DNA of 56,043 nt, taken from positions 1-56,043 of the forward strand of contig JADBXZ010000025.1 of assembly GCA_020403265.1 (NCBI GenBank). Reading direction: 5' to 3'. Numbering within the stretch: position 1 is the first letter of the stretch; each line of letters opens with the position of its first letter. This document shows, in pieces, positions 33,425 to 42,795 of this stretch. The stretch is from Bacteroidota bacterium. GTDB lineage: Bacteria; Bacteroidota; Bacteroidia; B-17B0; Aurantibacillaceae. A program made the position numbers and the translations under genes. Under the pieces are notes generated by a model, which made no database searches, was not told the origin of the DNA, and was given only the letters and a program-made list of their open reading frames with translations.

Positions 33425-34629
33425 TTCGTGTTCTTCAAATATCTAATAAAGCACCTTATCCGGCTAATGATGGCAGCAGCATAGCGGTTTATAACATGGC
33501 CTTAGGTTTAGTTGAAAATAAGGTTCAATTAACTTTGTTATGTATCAATACGAAAAAACATTTTAAACCTGATAATGCGGTTGATTCAAATTTTAAAAAA
33601 GCAACAAATTATAAAAGTGTATTTGTCAATACGGATACAAGTGTTGTAGGTGCATTTTTGAATTTGTTTTCTAATCAATCTTATTTTGTTAGTCGTTTTC
33701 ATACCAAAGATTTTGAATTGGAACTAGTTCAGTTGTTAACTTCCGGAGAATATGATATCATTCAATTAGAAGGGGTGTTTATGGCGGTGTATCTTCCGGT
33801 TATAAAAAAATATTGCAAGGCTAAAGTCGTTATTCGCACACATAATGTTGAACATAAGATTTGGGATCGCCATATTCAATCTGAGAAAAATTTAGTAAAG
33901 AGATGTTATTTAAACATACAAAATACACGTTTAAAGAAGTTCGAACTATCCAGCTTAAATGCAGTTGATGTTGCTGTTACTATTTCGCCTGACGATTTGA
34001 CTAACTTTAAAAATTTAAAAGTTACATGCAAATTATTTAATAGTATAACCGGGGTCAATTTTTCAAATTATCAATTAAATAAATCCATAACTATTCAGGA
34101 AAATACATTGTTTTATTTTGCAAGTATGGACTGGTTGCCAAATCAAGAAGCTGTTGATTGGTTTTTGAAAACGTGTTGGCCAATGTTATCTTCTAAAAAC
34201 GAGTCTATAAAATTGGTTATTGCCGGAAGGAATATGCCCGGCAGATACAAACAGCTTAATTCTGAAAGAATTATGGTGATTGAAAATGTTTTAAATCCGG
34301 TTGATTTTTATAGTTCTTATCAAGTTCTTATTGTTCCTTTGTTAAGTGGGAGTGGCGTTAGAATTAAAATTATTGAAGGGATGTCTTATGGAAAACCAAT
34401 TATAAGCACAAGTGTAGGAGCCGAGGGAATTGGTGCTATTGAAGGTGAACACCTCATGATTGCAGATTCTCCTGAAGATTTTGTTCGAACCATTATTGAA
34501 GTATTAAATGACCCAGTTAAACTGAATCAATTATCAAGCAATGCACTTAATTTCGCTAAAAAGAATTTTAATAATCAACTTATTGTTGCAGATCTTTTGA
34601 AGTATTATCAAAAATTGTTAAATGAATAA
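33421..34629 (+). CDS. Glycosyltransferase family 4 enzyme
   Basis: A 402-residue GT-B transferase beginning at TTG 33421, which overlaps the lptF/G stop as TTGA; MIRVLQISNKAPYPANDGSS is a typical start. Further motifs are IQLEGVFMAVYLPVIKKYCK, TLFYFASMDWLPNQEAVDWF, and the C-terminal PLLSGSGVRIKIIEGMSYGK, which carries the donor-binding region. The protein is probably cytoplasmic and peripheral to the membrane. It overlaps the next GT2 by eight bases, indicating coupled expression with LPS export genes. Confidence 0.9.
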   Translation: MIRVLQISNKAPYPANDGSSIAVYNMALGLVENKVQLTLLCINTKKHFKPDNAVDSNFKKATNYKSVFVNTDTSVVGAFLNLFSNQSYFVSRFHTKDFELELVQLLTSGEYDIIQLEGVFMAVYLPVIKKYCKAKVVIRTHNVEHKIWDRHIQSEKNLVKRCYLNIQNTRLKKFELSSLNAVDVAVTISPDDLTNFKNLKVTCKLFNSITGVNFSNYQLNKSITIQENTLFYFASMDWLPNQEAVDWFLKTCWPMLSSKNESIKLVIAGRNMPGRYKQLNSERIMVIENVLNPVDFYSSYQVLIVPLLSGSGVRIKIIEGMSYGKPIISTSVGAEGIGAIEGEHLMIADSPEDFVRTIIEVLNDPVKLNQLSSNALNFAKKNFNNQLIVADLLKYYQKLLNE

Positions 34630-35782
34630 CCTATTACAAATACTCTTTTTTTCTTCTATAGGTTTAATTGTTTATTCTTATGCTTTGTATCCTTCAATTA
34701 TTATTGCTTTAAATAAACTATTCAGGAATAAAAAGCAAGAGTTAAAGCAAAGTCTTGATCCTGTTACAATAGTAATTGCAGCTTTTAATGAAGAAAAAGT
34801 GATCGGAACTAAATTGAAAAGTATTTTTGAGTCTAAATTCCCAATGAATCAAATTCAAGTGTTAATTGGAAATGATTCCAGTACTGATAACACTGAAGAG
34901 GTTGTAAAATCATTTCAGTTGAAATATCCTACCATTAAATTAGTAAATTTTAAATCGCGTACAGGAAAAATAAAAATAATAAATGAGCTGGTAAAATTAG
35001 TGAATACTCCGGTTATTATATTTACAGATGCAAATGTGATATTTACTCCAAATACAATTCAAAACTTAATTAATCCACTTACTGATAGAATAGTAGCTTG
35101 CGCTGCCCAAATCATAAAAAGAATTCCTGCCGAAAAGGGGATTTCAACTCAGGAAATTAATTATTTGAATTATGAGAATCGTATTAAGCAGGCTGAAAGT
35201 GAATTGTTTAAAACGGTTATTGGTATTGAAGGAGGATGCTTTTCAATTTATAAAAAAAATTTTATTGCAATACCTGACACCTTTAACGTCGACGATTTTT
35301 ATACAACGTTATCAATCATTCAACAGAATAAACAAATTAAGTTTGTTGAAGATGCAATTTGTTTTGAAGATGCTACCACACAAAGTAATGTTGAGTTCAA
35401 AAGGAAAGTGAGAATTTCGACCGGAAATTTCCAAAATTTATTTGCATTTAGTTCTTTATTATTTCAGTTTTGGCGATTGCCGGTTTTTGCTTATTGGTCG
35501 CATAAAGTTATAAGGTGGTTTGTGCCATTTCTTTTAATTTTATCAATTGTATTTTCATCTATACTTGCAATTCACTCACGATTTTATTTCGTCGTTTTCT
35601 TTTTTCAGTTAATATTAGTTCAATTGGCCGTTATAGTTAATTTGTTTAAGATTCAAAATAAATTTCTAAAATTTATAAGTCATTTTTATTATATGAACAT
35701 GGCACTTTTGCTTGGATTTGTAAATTTTTGCAAAGGCGTAAAAACTAATGTTTGGGAACCAACAAAGCGATCGGTTGAGTAA
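34622..35782 (+). CDS. Membrane-anchored glycosyltransferase family 2 enzyme
   Basis: A 386-residue protein: one N-terminal membrane helix (ILFFSSIGLIVYSYALYPSI), a cytoplasmic GT-A domain (about 45-270) and two or three C-terminal helices (about 295-365). Motifs are VTIVIAAFNEEKVIGTKLKS, LIGNDSSTDNTEEVV, IIFTDANVIFTP (D-x-D equivalent) and ATTQSNVEFKRKVRISTGNF near the acceptor site, where QxxRW-type enzymes have their motif. The layout is that of hyaluronan- or BcsA-like processive or lipid-sugar transferases. It overlaps the gene before by eight bases and the OstA gene by up to 35. Confidence 0.9.
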   Translation: MNNLLQILFFSSIGLIVYSYALYPSIIIALNKLFRNKKQELKQSLDPVTIVIAAFNEEKVIGTKLKSIFESKFPMNQIQVLIGNDSSTDNTEEVVKSFQLKYPTIKLVNFKSRTGKIKIINELVKLVNTPVIIFTDANVIFTPNTIQNLINPLTDRIVACAAQIIKRIPAEKGISTQEINYLNYENRIKQAESELFKTVIGIEGGCFSIYKKNFIAIPDTFNVDDFYTTLSIIQQNKQIKFVEDAICFEDATTQSNVEFKRKVRISTGNFQNLFAFSSLLFQFWRLPVFAYWSHKVIRWFVPFLLILSIVFSSILAIHSRFYFVVFFFQLILVQLAVIVNLFKIQNKFLKFISHFYYMNMALLLGFVNFCKGVKTNVWEPTKRSVE

Positions 35783-37442
35783 ATATTGGTACATATTTTT
35801 TTTATTTAGTTGTGTTTTGATTATTCAGGCGCAAAAGTCAATTCAGGTAAAGCCGTCCAAACCATCCAATAAGAACCTTGTTACAAAGGCTGATACAACT
35901 ATTAAAACAATAAAAATTGTCAATGCAGATGTCGCACGTTACGATAAAAATTATAGTGATGCAAATTCTTTAATAGGAAATGTTAAGTTAGAACATGATG
36001 GTGCGTTTTTAAACTGCGATACAGCATTACTATTTGAAAAAGAAAATAAATTAGAAGCTTTTGGACGTGTTTTAATTTCAAAGGGAGATAGTATTACTGT
36101 TACTGGACAAAAACTATATTATGATGGTAAAACCAAAATTGCTACACTAACTGGTAGTGTTGTTTGCACAGAGAAAGATATGGTTTTAACCACAAATCTT
36201 CTAACGTTTGATGTTGGAAATTCAATAGCCAATTATTATGAGGGTGGAACAATTGTAAACAAAGATAATACCTTAAAAAGTAAAAATGGACACTATTATT
36301 CACAAAGCAAGGAGTTAGCTTTTCATTATGATGTTGAGCTTGTTAATCCTGATTATACGATGAACAGTGATACATTGCTTTATAACACTGTAAGTAAAAC
36401 AGCTTATTTTTTAGGCCCATCAATTATTACTTCAAAAACGGATTACATTTATTGTCGTAATGGATGGTATGATACAGAAAAGGATCAGGCACAGTTTAGT
36501 AAGGATGCTTTGTTAGTTACCAAAGATCAAAAATTAAAAGGAGATAGCTTGTTTTATGATCGAAATAAAAAATTTGGTAAGGCCTTTAAAAATGTCATGC
36601 TCGTTGATACTGGACAAAAATCTATTCTTTTTGGCGATTATGTTGAGTATCAACAAAAAGATTCACGGGCATTGGTAACTAAAAAGGCTATGTTCGCCAA
36701 AATTGTAAATGTTGATACATTATTTTTAGCCGCTGATACTATCCAGCATTTTAATGTGGATTCAGTTCATAATTTTTTAAAGGCTTATCATCATGTTAAA
36801 ATGTATAAGCGCGATATTCAGGCACAGGCAGATTCAGCGATAGGAAGCACAAAAGACTCACTTATACAGCTATTTAAATCGCCTGTTTTTTGGAGTCATC
36901 ATTCTCAAGCAACTGCGCGAACAATTAAAGTATTTTTGAGGGATAGTACAATCAAAAGTATCCGGTTTGAAGGGAATGCATTTTTAATTCAATTGGTTGA
37001 TTCTTTAGATTCTGTGCCTAAATTCAATCAATTATTGGGTAAACGTATTGATGCATTTTTTGAGAACGACACCATAAGAAAGGCCACAATAAATGGTAAC
37101 GCTCAGATTTTATATTTTGTTACAAATAAAAATAAACCTATTGGTTTAAATAAAACAACTTGTGAAAATATAAATCTTTGGTTTAGGCAAGGTGAAATTA
37201 TTCGTGTAACAACATCATCATCAACAGACGGAGACATTCTGCCATTAAAGGAGGTAGATATAACGAACGCGAGGTTAAAGGGCTTTAGTTGGTTATATAA
37301 AAATCGCCCTAGGAGCAGATTTGAACTTCATGCGAAAGAAACAACCAACACTAATTTACTGGAAGTAAAACCCGAAATCAAAAAAGCCGAAGGTATACCA
37401 ATTAAAAAAAATAAGAAGAAAAGCATTAAAAAGAAAAAATAA
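35748..37442 (+). CDS. LptA/OstA-like LPS transport protein
   Basis: A 564-residue exported protein. After a signal sequence (about 12-28, YWYIFFLFSCVLIIQAQ) come OstA/LptA-type beta-jelly-roll repeats, visible as recurring patterns such as GNVKLEHDGAFLNCDTALLF, GRVLISKGDSITVTGQKLYY and GSVVCTEKDMVLTTN (about 60-330). The rest (about 330-520) is similar in style but more diverged, and the C terminus is lysine-rich (KKNKKKSIKKKK). It should bridge LPS across the periplasm. The ATG at 35748 is used, but a TTG nine codons later (LSKYWYIFF) would reduce the overlap with the upstream gene to about nine bases. Confidence 0.85.
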   Translation: MFGNQQSDRLSKYWYIFFLFSCVLIIQAQKSIQVKPSKPSNKNLVTKADTTIKTIKIVNADVARYDKNYSDANSLIGNVKLEHDGAFLNCDTALLFEKENKLEAFGRVLISKGDSITVTGQKLYYDGKTKIATLTGSVVCTEKDMVLTTNLLTFDVGNSIANYYEGGTIVNKDNTLKSKNGHYYSQSKELAFHYDVELVNPDYTMNSDTLLYNTVSKTAYFLGPSIITSKTDYIYCRNGWYDTEKDQAQFSKDALLVTKDQKLKGDSLFYDRNKKFGKAFKNVMLVDTGQKSILFGDYVEYQQKDSRALVTKKAMFAKIVNVDTLFLAADTIQHFNVDSVHNFLKAYHHVKMYKRDIQAQADSAIGSTKDSLIQLFKSPVFWSHHSQATARTIKVFLRDSTIKSIRFEGNAFLIQLVDSLDSVPKFNQLLGKRIDAFFENDTIRKATINGNAQILYFVTNKNKPIGLNKTTCENINLWFRQGEIIRVTTSSSTDGDILPLKEVDITNARLKGFSWLYKNRPRSRFELHAKETTNTNLLEVKPEIKKAEGIPIKKNKKKSIKKKK

Positions 37443-37453
37443 TCTGTAAGGTC

Positions 37454-38257
37454 ATGAAATTAAATTTAACAAAGCCATTGGTATTTATGGATATTGAAGC
37501 AACCGGATTAACGATTGGCTTAGATAGAATTGTTGAAATTGCACTCATAAAAGTGCTACCTGATAATTCTACTGAAGAAAAATCGTGGAGAGTTAACCCT
37601 GAAATACCCATTCCTGAAAAGGTTTCTAAACTTCACGGGATTTATGACAAGGATGTTGCTAACGAACCAATTTTTAAAAAAATAGCGACTGAGGTTGCTA
37701 AGTTCATTGGAAATGCTGATTTAGCCGGATATAATTCCAACAAATTTGATGTTCCATTGTTAGTAGAGGAATTTTTACGTGTAGAGGTTGAATTTGATTT
37801 GGAAGGCAGAAAATTAATTGATGTACAAAATATTTTTCATCTGATGGAACCAAGAAATTTGGTTGCTGCATATAAATTTTATTGTGAAAAACCCTTGGTT
37901 AATGCACATTCAGCAATGGCTGACACTTTGGCGACATTTGAAGTATTTAAAGCCCAATTGCAAAAGTACGAATCAACAAGAATAGAGGATGAAAAGGGAA
38001 ACATCGTTATTCCAGTTAAGAATGACATGGAGGTATTAAGTAATTTAACTACTAAAACAAAAAATGTTGATTTAGCGGGGCGTATTGTGTATAACGATGA
38101 CGGGGTTACTGTTTTTAATTTTGGAAAGCATAAAGATAAACCCGTAGCGGATGTGCTTAAGAAAGAGCCCGGTTACTATAGTTGGATGATGAATGGTGAT
38201 TTCCCACTTTATACTAAACGTATACTTACTAAAATTAGGTTAAGTTTAAAGAACTAG
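37454..38257 (+). CDS. DnaQ-like 3'-5' exonuclease with C-terminal DUF3820-type domain
   Basis: A 267-residue protein. The DEDDh exonuclease domain (about 1-175) has FMDIEATGL with Asp13 and Glu15, GYNSNKFDVPLLVEEF with Asp99, and NAHSAMADTLATFE with His152 and Asp157. The C-terminal part (about 205-267) contains FNFGKHKDKPVADVLKKEP and YYSWMMNGDFPLYTK, the DUF3820 pattern often fused to such nucleases. It resembles Pol III epsilon but probably acts in repair. It follows ostA by 11 bases and converges with lgt, overlapping it by four bases. Confidence 0.9.
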   Translation: MKLNLTKPLVFMDIEATGLTIGLDRIVEIALIKVLPDNSTEEKSWRVNPEIPIPEKVSKLHGIYDKDVANEPIFKKIATEVAKFIGNADLAGYNSNKFDVPLLVEEFLRVEVEFDLEGRKLIDVQNIFHLMEPRNLVAAYKFYCEKPLVNAHSAMADTLATFEVFKAQLQKYESTRIEDEKGNIVIPVKNDMEVLSNLTTKTKNVDLAGRIVYNDDGVTVFNFGKHKDKPVADVLKKEPGYYSWMMNGDFPLYTKRILTKIRLSLKN

Positions 38258-39132
38258 GAATTTTTATTAGATTCTGAGTTAGTTGCCAAATTAGGTATCT
38301 CGTGTCGACCAATTTTATATGATCTTATAACAAAAATTAGCCCCACTATAATAAATGGAATACTTAATAGCTGCCCCATGTTTAAGCTTAAGTTATTTTC
38401 AAATTCTGATTGATTCTCTTTTACGAATTCATCAAAAAAGCGTTCAATGAACAGTAGCATACAAAAGAGCCCGAACATAAAACCCTTACCAAATTGCTGA
38501 CGTTTATTTTTCCAAAGCCATAAAAACAAAACAAAAAGCAAAATACAAAACACTGCTTCGTATAATTGTGCAGGATGTCGACCCGGAATAGGAGTGTTAT
38601 ATACCTGTAAATTTTCTAGATCCTCGTCATTTTTCATGAATCGGAAGGCCCATGGTAAATCACTTGGTTTACCAACAATTTCATGATTCATTAAATTACC
38701 AATTCTAATTAACGCTGCGGATAATGGAACAACTACAACCATTCTATCGAATAACCATAGCCAACTTTCTTTTTGCTTCATGCAATAAGCTATCATCGCA
38801 ATTAATATTCCAATAGCACCACCATGACTGGCCAACCCACCTTCGTGTATTTTTAAAATATCCAAAGGAAACTTCATGTAATAATCGAAATCATAAAAAA
38901 AGCAATGACCAATTCTTGCGCCCAAAACAGTTCCAATTATCATGTAAATGGTTAAACTATCCAATTGTTTATCTGTTCGGTTCTCAGCTTTAAATATTTT
39001 TGATAAAAAGTAGTGCGCACCTAAAAACGCTAATGCCCAGCAAATACCATACCATCTTACAGGCCAATCAATTATTGGAATGGTAAAAGCTTCTTTGCTG
39101 ACGTTCCAGTTAATTAGTAAAGATATAAGCAT
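38254..39132 (-). CDS. lgt: Prolipoprotein diacylglyceryl transferase
   Basis: A 292-residue inner-membrane enzyme that adds diacylglycerol to the lipobox Cys of prolipoproteins. About seven helices are seen. Family motifs are HEGGLASHGGAIGILIA (about 96-112), IRIGNLMNHEIVGKPSD and GRHPAQLYEAV. Many lipoproteins in this window (PPIases, PLD-like protein and others) would be its substrates. ccmB lies 13 bases upstream on the same strand. Confidence 0.97.
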   Translation of the reverse strand: MLISLLINWNVSKEAFTIPIIDWPVRWYGICWALAFLGAHYFLSKIFKAENRTDKQLDSLTIYMIIGTVLGARIGHCFFYDFDYYMKFPLDILKIHEGGLASHGGAIGILIAMIAYCMKQKESWLWLFDRMVVVVPLSAALIRIGNLMNHEIVGKPSDLPWAFRFMKNDEDLENLQVYNTPIPGRHPAQLYEAVFCILLFVLFLWLWKNKRQQFGKGFMFGLFCMLLFIERFFDEFVKENQSEFENNLSLNMGQLLSIPFIIVGLIFVIRSYKIGRHEIPNLATNSESNKNS

Positions 39133-39145
39133 AAAATGATTTTAT

Positions 39146-39796
39146 TTAATCTTTCCACAAATATTTGAATAGTAAAATATTCAAAGCAATATTAATGATA
39201 TTTAGGGCAAGTAAGGCATAAAGTAAGTTAAAATTAACACCTGCCCATTCTATACCATCTACTGCTTGTTTACTTAATTTAATGATTACAATTAAAAGAG
39301 GTGTTAACAAAGGAAAACTTAATATGCTAATTAATGCAAAGTTCCCACCAGCTTTTGATGCAAGGGCGCTCATAATTGTTAATACACTTGCTAGGCCGGC
39401 ACTACCGGTTATAAGTACGATTAAAAACAAAGGTAAATTATCAGCCTGGTTTTTTATAAATAGCGAATAAAAGAAAAACGTAAGTAAAGAAGCTCCAATG
39501 ATAAAAACGATATTATATAACATTTTGGCTATGATTAAATCGGTAGGCTTATAATAGAGATATGTGAAAAGATTGATTTCGTTGCTTTTGGAATTGAAAT
39601 TTTTTACACTAATATTTACAGATGTAAATAAATGTATAATCCAAAATAGGGCATTCCAGGTTGGTTTATCAATTTTTCCTTTCAAACTTAAAGCCGTTAT
39701 AAAAATTGTACCTATAATATAGATCACAATGCTACCCAATAAATTTTTTTGACGGAACTCCATCAAAACCTCTTTATAAAATAGTGTTTTAATCAT
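39146..39796 (-). CDS. ccmB: Heme exporter protein B
   Basis: A 216-residue CcmB-family ABC permease with six hydrophobic helices. MIKTLFYKEVLMEFRQKNLL at the N terminus, FWIIHLFTSVNISVKNF, and a helix-rich C terminus (PLLTPLLIVIIKLSKQAVDG) fit. CcmB works with the ATPase CcmA in cytochrome c maturation. In this window neither CcmA nor CcmC is present, so the partners must be elsewhere. It is in line with lgt and the BNR-repeat gene with gaps of about 12 bases. Confidence 0.9.
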   Translation of the reverse strand: MIKTLFYKEVLMEFRQKNLLGSIVIYIIGTIFITALSLKGKIDKPTWNALFWIIHLFTSVNISVKNFNSKSNEINLFTYLYYKPTDLIIAKMLYNIVFIIGASLLTFFFYSLFIKNQADNLPLFLIVLITGSAGLASVLTIMSALASKAGGNFALISILSFPLLTPLLIVIIKLSKQAVDGIEWAGVNFNLLYALLALNIINIALNILLFKYLWKD

Positions 39797-39808
39797 GCTT
39801 AAATTTAC

Positions 39809-42175
39809 TTATTTAATAATGAGTTTACTTGTTTTGTTTTTTATAAGGTACTTGTTAATATCTTCTATTTGATTGAGGTGATTCCTTACTAGTTCTTTAG
39901 AAATTATAAGGGTTGCGTTTCTGTTAAGTTTTACTTTAGAGCCAGGGTATAAAAACAGCTTGTTTTTTAATTCTACTTTAGCCTTTCTGGCAATTTCCAG
40001 CTGCCCATTTAATGATATTTCCTTTTTAATGATTGCCGATTTGAACCGAACATTATTTGTTTTATCTGAAGGCATATAACAACGCCAAATACCTCGGGCA
40101 TGTGTTGTTGCGTATAATAAATTGGAGTGGTAATTAAAGTCAAGATCGTAAACAAATACATTTGGTAGTGATTTGTTTTTGAAATTTAGCTTTGTCCATA
40201 AAGTATCTTCAGTGGTTTTGTAATAAACTCCAGTGTGAGTTCCAAGATATAAAACACCTGTGATTTGATTAATTTTTAAGCAAGGGATGCCGGTTTTAGG
40301 TAAATTATAGTTAATTTCTTTTAGCTGACAAGTTGCACTGTCAGGGTTAAATAACACTTCGTATATATAGGCAGATTGGTTGTCAAAGTAATCATGTGCC
40401 GTTATGTAAAATTTGTTTTCAACAGTTAAATCAAATTTTATGGTGTTTATTTCAAACCAACGATTAATGACTAATCCTTTGCAATGTATTTGCTCTGTTA
40501 GGTCAATAGGGTCAATGTCTTTTTTTTCTATTGATTTAAAATAAAGTACTTTTCCGATATTTTTTGGATCTTCCCAATTTGGCAATCCAAATGCAACTAT
40601 CGCTTCGCTATTAGGCCTAACATCAAAGCTATTTAAATGTTGATTTCTAATTACGTTTTGCTGATTTTTAAAATCTTTAAAATTGGTTAAGTTTGTAAAA
40701 TTCGTTTTTCCATTAATCAGGTCTTTAATTTTTGCACGCCAAATGTTTCTGTACCCTGTATAAACGAATGAATCTTGTATAAATATTTCTCTTTTTCCAA
40801 AGTATGGATCCGGAAAACTGAGGTAAACCTGGTAGCCATTATACCTATGGTAAAGATAACATGAAGAGCCATTACAATTTATAATTGCGTGTTGTTCATC
40901 TAACACTTCTGCTTGATAACCGTCTCCACAATTATACATGTTGTTTTGAGTTTTATGATCCGTTATAAAAAAGCCTCCATTATCTTGTGCGCCGGCTGCA
41001 ATAAATAGGCTGTCACTCTGAAGCACGCCCGCACCAAAAAACTGATTACCATCTAACCCATTACCATTTAAGCTTCGCCATTGTATATCTTTAGAATTTT
41101 TTAGTAAACTAATACCGCCATCATTTGCAATGTAGAGTTTATCATTTGGTAACAAGAACATTCCGCGAACATCGGCATGCATATTGAGCATGTTGTAGTT
41201 TGCTATTTTTTCAAAGGTCTTTCCGCCATCCTTGCTTCTCGAACATTCTGTAAGTCCAACATACATAATATTAGTATCAACTGGGTTTACCTTAAATTCA
41301 AAATTCCAGTATGTGCCACCTGCTGCGTGGGAAAAAGGTTGATTAAGGTCTTTAGAAAATTCTTTACCATTAAAATAACGAATTCGAACATTTTCACTGC
41401 CATACGCAATGTAAAATTTGTTTGCAAACTTTGGGTTTAAAACTGTTTCAAGTTCTATCCTTTCTGCTTTTAAATCAAGAGGCGTAATATCCTTAAAAGC
41501 ATTATTGATTAAGTTTAATTCCAATATTTTTGCCTCATTCCTGCTATTGGTTCGCAAACAAACATACGCTTTACCTTTAACATATGGTGCAAATTCAGCA
41601 TCACAAAAAAACCAGGTAATATCCTTCGCTAATGGAATGTCAATGCTTTTAAAAGTTTCCCAGCCATCGTTTGTAACATAAACACTGTGTTGATTATAGG
41701 CAAGCATTTCCGATTCGTTTAAAGGATTAGCAACTAATCCAAAGAATGGATTGCGATTTCCTTTTTGAGGACCAACATTAGCCCAGGTTTTACCGCCATC
41801 TGTTGTTTTTAAGATTCCAGCACCTTGCGGCTGGTTTATGCCACCACAATAGGTTAAAGTACTTATATAAATTGTTTGATGATTAGTTTTAGGAATTACA
41901 ACAATATCATTAACGCCATTTATTGGTTCATCTATGTGATCCATCAAATTACGCCATTGCGGTAAACTGTCGTTTGCATTTTCTGTAACAAACAAACCTC
42001 CTGCCGAACTGCCTGCTAATGCAAAGTTAGTGTTGAATTCATCAACCCAAATACTTCCAAAGTACCCTTTAATTTGTTGCTCTGTTTTTTTTGGACCAAC
42101 GTATTCCCATCCGTTAAATTGAGAATAGCTTGATGAAGAAATAAATATAATTAATAAAGCAGCAAACTTTTTCAT
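39809..42175 (-). CDS. Exported BNR-repeat / sortilin-like beta-propeller protein
   Basis: A 788-residue protein with a signal peptide (about 1-18, FAALLIIFISSSSYSQ). BNR/Asp-box repeats recur, for example KTTDGGKTWANVG (about 125-137), VYVTNDGWETFKSI, SRSKDGGKTFEKI and IYIAND-like TPNDKLYIANDGG. This layout is that of a multi-bladed propeller of the VPS10/sortilin or photosystem II stability factor type. The last 80 residues differ from the propeller, but are not a recognised T9SS sorting domain. Catalysis is not evident; it may bind glycan or protein at the surface. It is four bases from the next gene on the same strand. Confidence 0.82.
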   Translation of the reverse strand: MKKFAALLIIFISSSSYSQFNGWEYVGPKKTEQQIKGYFGSIWVDEFNTNFALAGSSAGGLFVTENANDSLPQWRNLMDHIDEPINGVNDIVVIPKTNHQTIYISTLTYCGGINQPQGAGILKTTDGGKTWANVGPQKGNRNPFFGLVANPLNESEMLAYNQHSVYVTNDGWETFKSIDIPLAKDITWFFCDAEFAPYVKGKAYVCLRTNSRNEAKILELNLINNAFKDITPLDLKAERIELETVLNPKFANKFYIAYGSENVRIRYFNGKEFSKDLNQPFSHAAGGTYWNFEFKVNPVDTNIMYVGLTECSRSKDGGKTFEKIANYNMLNMHADVRGMFLLPNDKLYIANDGGISLLKNSKDIQWRSLNGNGLDGNQFFGAGVLQSDSLFIAAGAQDNGGFFITDHKTQNNMYNCGDGYQAEVLDEQHAIINCNGSSCYLYHRYNGYQVYLSFPDPYFGKREIFIQDSFVYTGYRNIWRAKIKDLINGKTNFTNLTNFKDFKNQQNVIRNQHLNSFDVRPNSEAIVAFGLPNWEDPKNIGKVLYFKSIEKKDIDPIDLTEQIHCKGLVINRWFEINTIKFDLTVENKFYITAHDYFDNQSAYIYEVLFNPDSATCQLKEINYNLPKTGIPCLKINQITGVLYLGTHTGVYYKTTEDTLWTKLNFKNKSLPNVFVYDLDFNYHSNLLYATTHARGIWRCYMPSDKTNNVRFKSAIIKKEISLNGQLEIARKAKVELKNKLFLYPGSKVKLNRNATLIISKELVRNHLNQIEDINKYLIKNKTSKLIIK

Positions 42176-42179
42176 TCAA

Positions 42180-42749
42180 CTAATTCAAACGTTTGTTTAT
42201 AATTTTCATTATGTTTCCAAAAACTTGACCCGGACTAAACTTTCGCCAATTAAATTCATCTAATTCACCTCCACTAATAAAAAAATAATCTAATCTTGCT
42301 TTAGTAAACTCTTTTAAAACATGTTCTCTAAAATTTAGCAACACAATCCAACCATCATTTTCATTATCATCAAACCATTCTTCGTAATAACTATCATCGC
42401 TATTGTGAAAATTAAGCACATTTTCTCCAATCAAAATGTATTTATTAATGCCTTGTAAATTAAGTTCATCAATGTAGTCGCGCTTAAGTAACATAATATC
42501 ATTATTAATGGCATCATTCCATTCACCAATGAGCTCTATAATGGCATACTTTTCGTCATAATCAACAAACAGTATTTTTATGTATAATGTGTCACTTCCA
42601 ATATCATCCCATTGCGGATGGATGTAATAATTATATATGGTATTACTATATTCAAATTCACTGTATTCTCTACCGTAAAAAGGAGAGTTGGGGTCTTGAT
42701 TTGCCTGATACAAATGTTGCCAATTATAAAAAGGTTCAATAGTGTGCAT
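42180..42749 (-). CDS. Conserved hypothetical protein of Bacteroidota type
   Basis: A 189-residue soluble protein without signal peptide, rich in aromatic and acidic residues. It begins FYNWQHLYQANQDPNSPFYG, has an acidic patch SYYEEWFDDNEND (about 119-131), and ends with GGELDEFNWRKFSPGQVFGN. Small proteins of this type occur in other Bacteroidota, but I know no function. It is in an operon with the BNR-repeat gene and divergent from the PLD-like gene, 46 bases away. Confidence 0.7.
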   Translation of the reverse strand: MHTIEPFYNWQHLYQANQDPNSPFYGREYSEFEYSNTIYNYYIHPQWDDIGSDTLYIKILFVDYDEKYAIIELIGEWNDAINNDIMLLKRDYIDELNLQGINKYILIGENVLNFHNSDDSYYEEWFDDNENDGWIVLLNFREHVLKEFTKARLDYFFISGGELDEFNWRKFSPGQVFGNIMKIINKRLN

Positions 42750-42795
42750 GTGAAGGTAAAGTTACCACTAAAAATACTATTTTTAGCACTAAATT

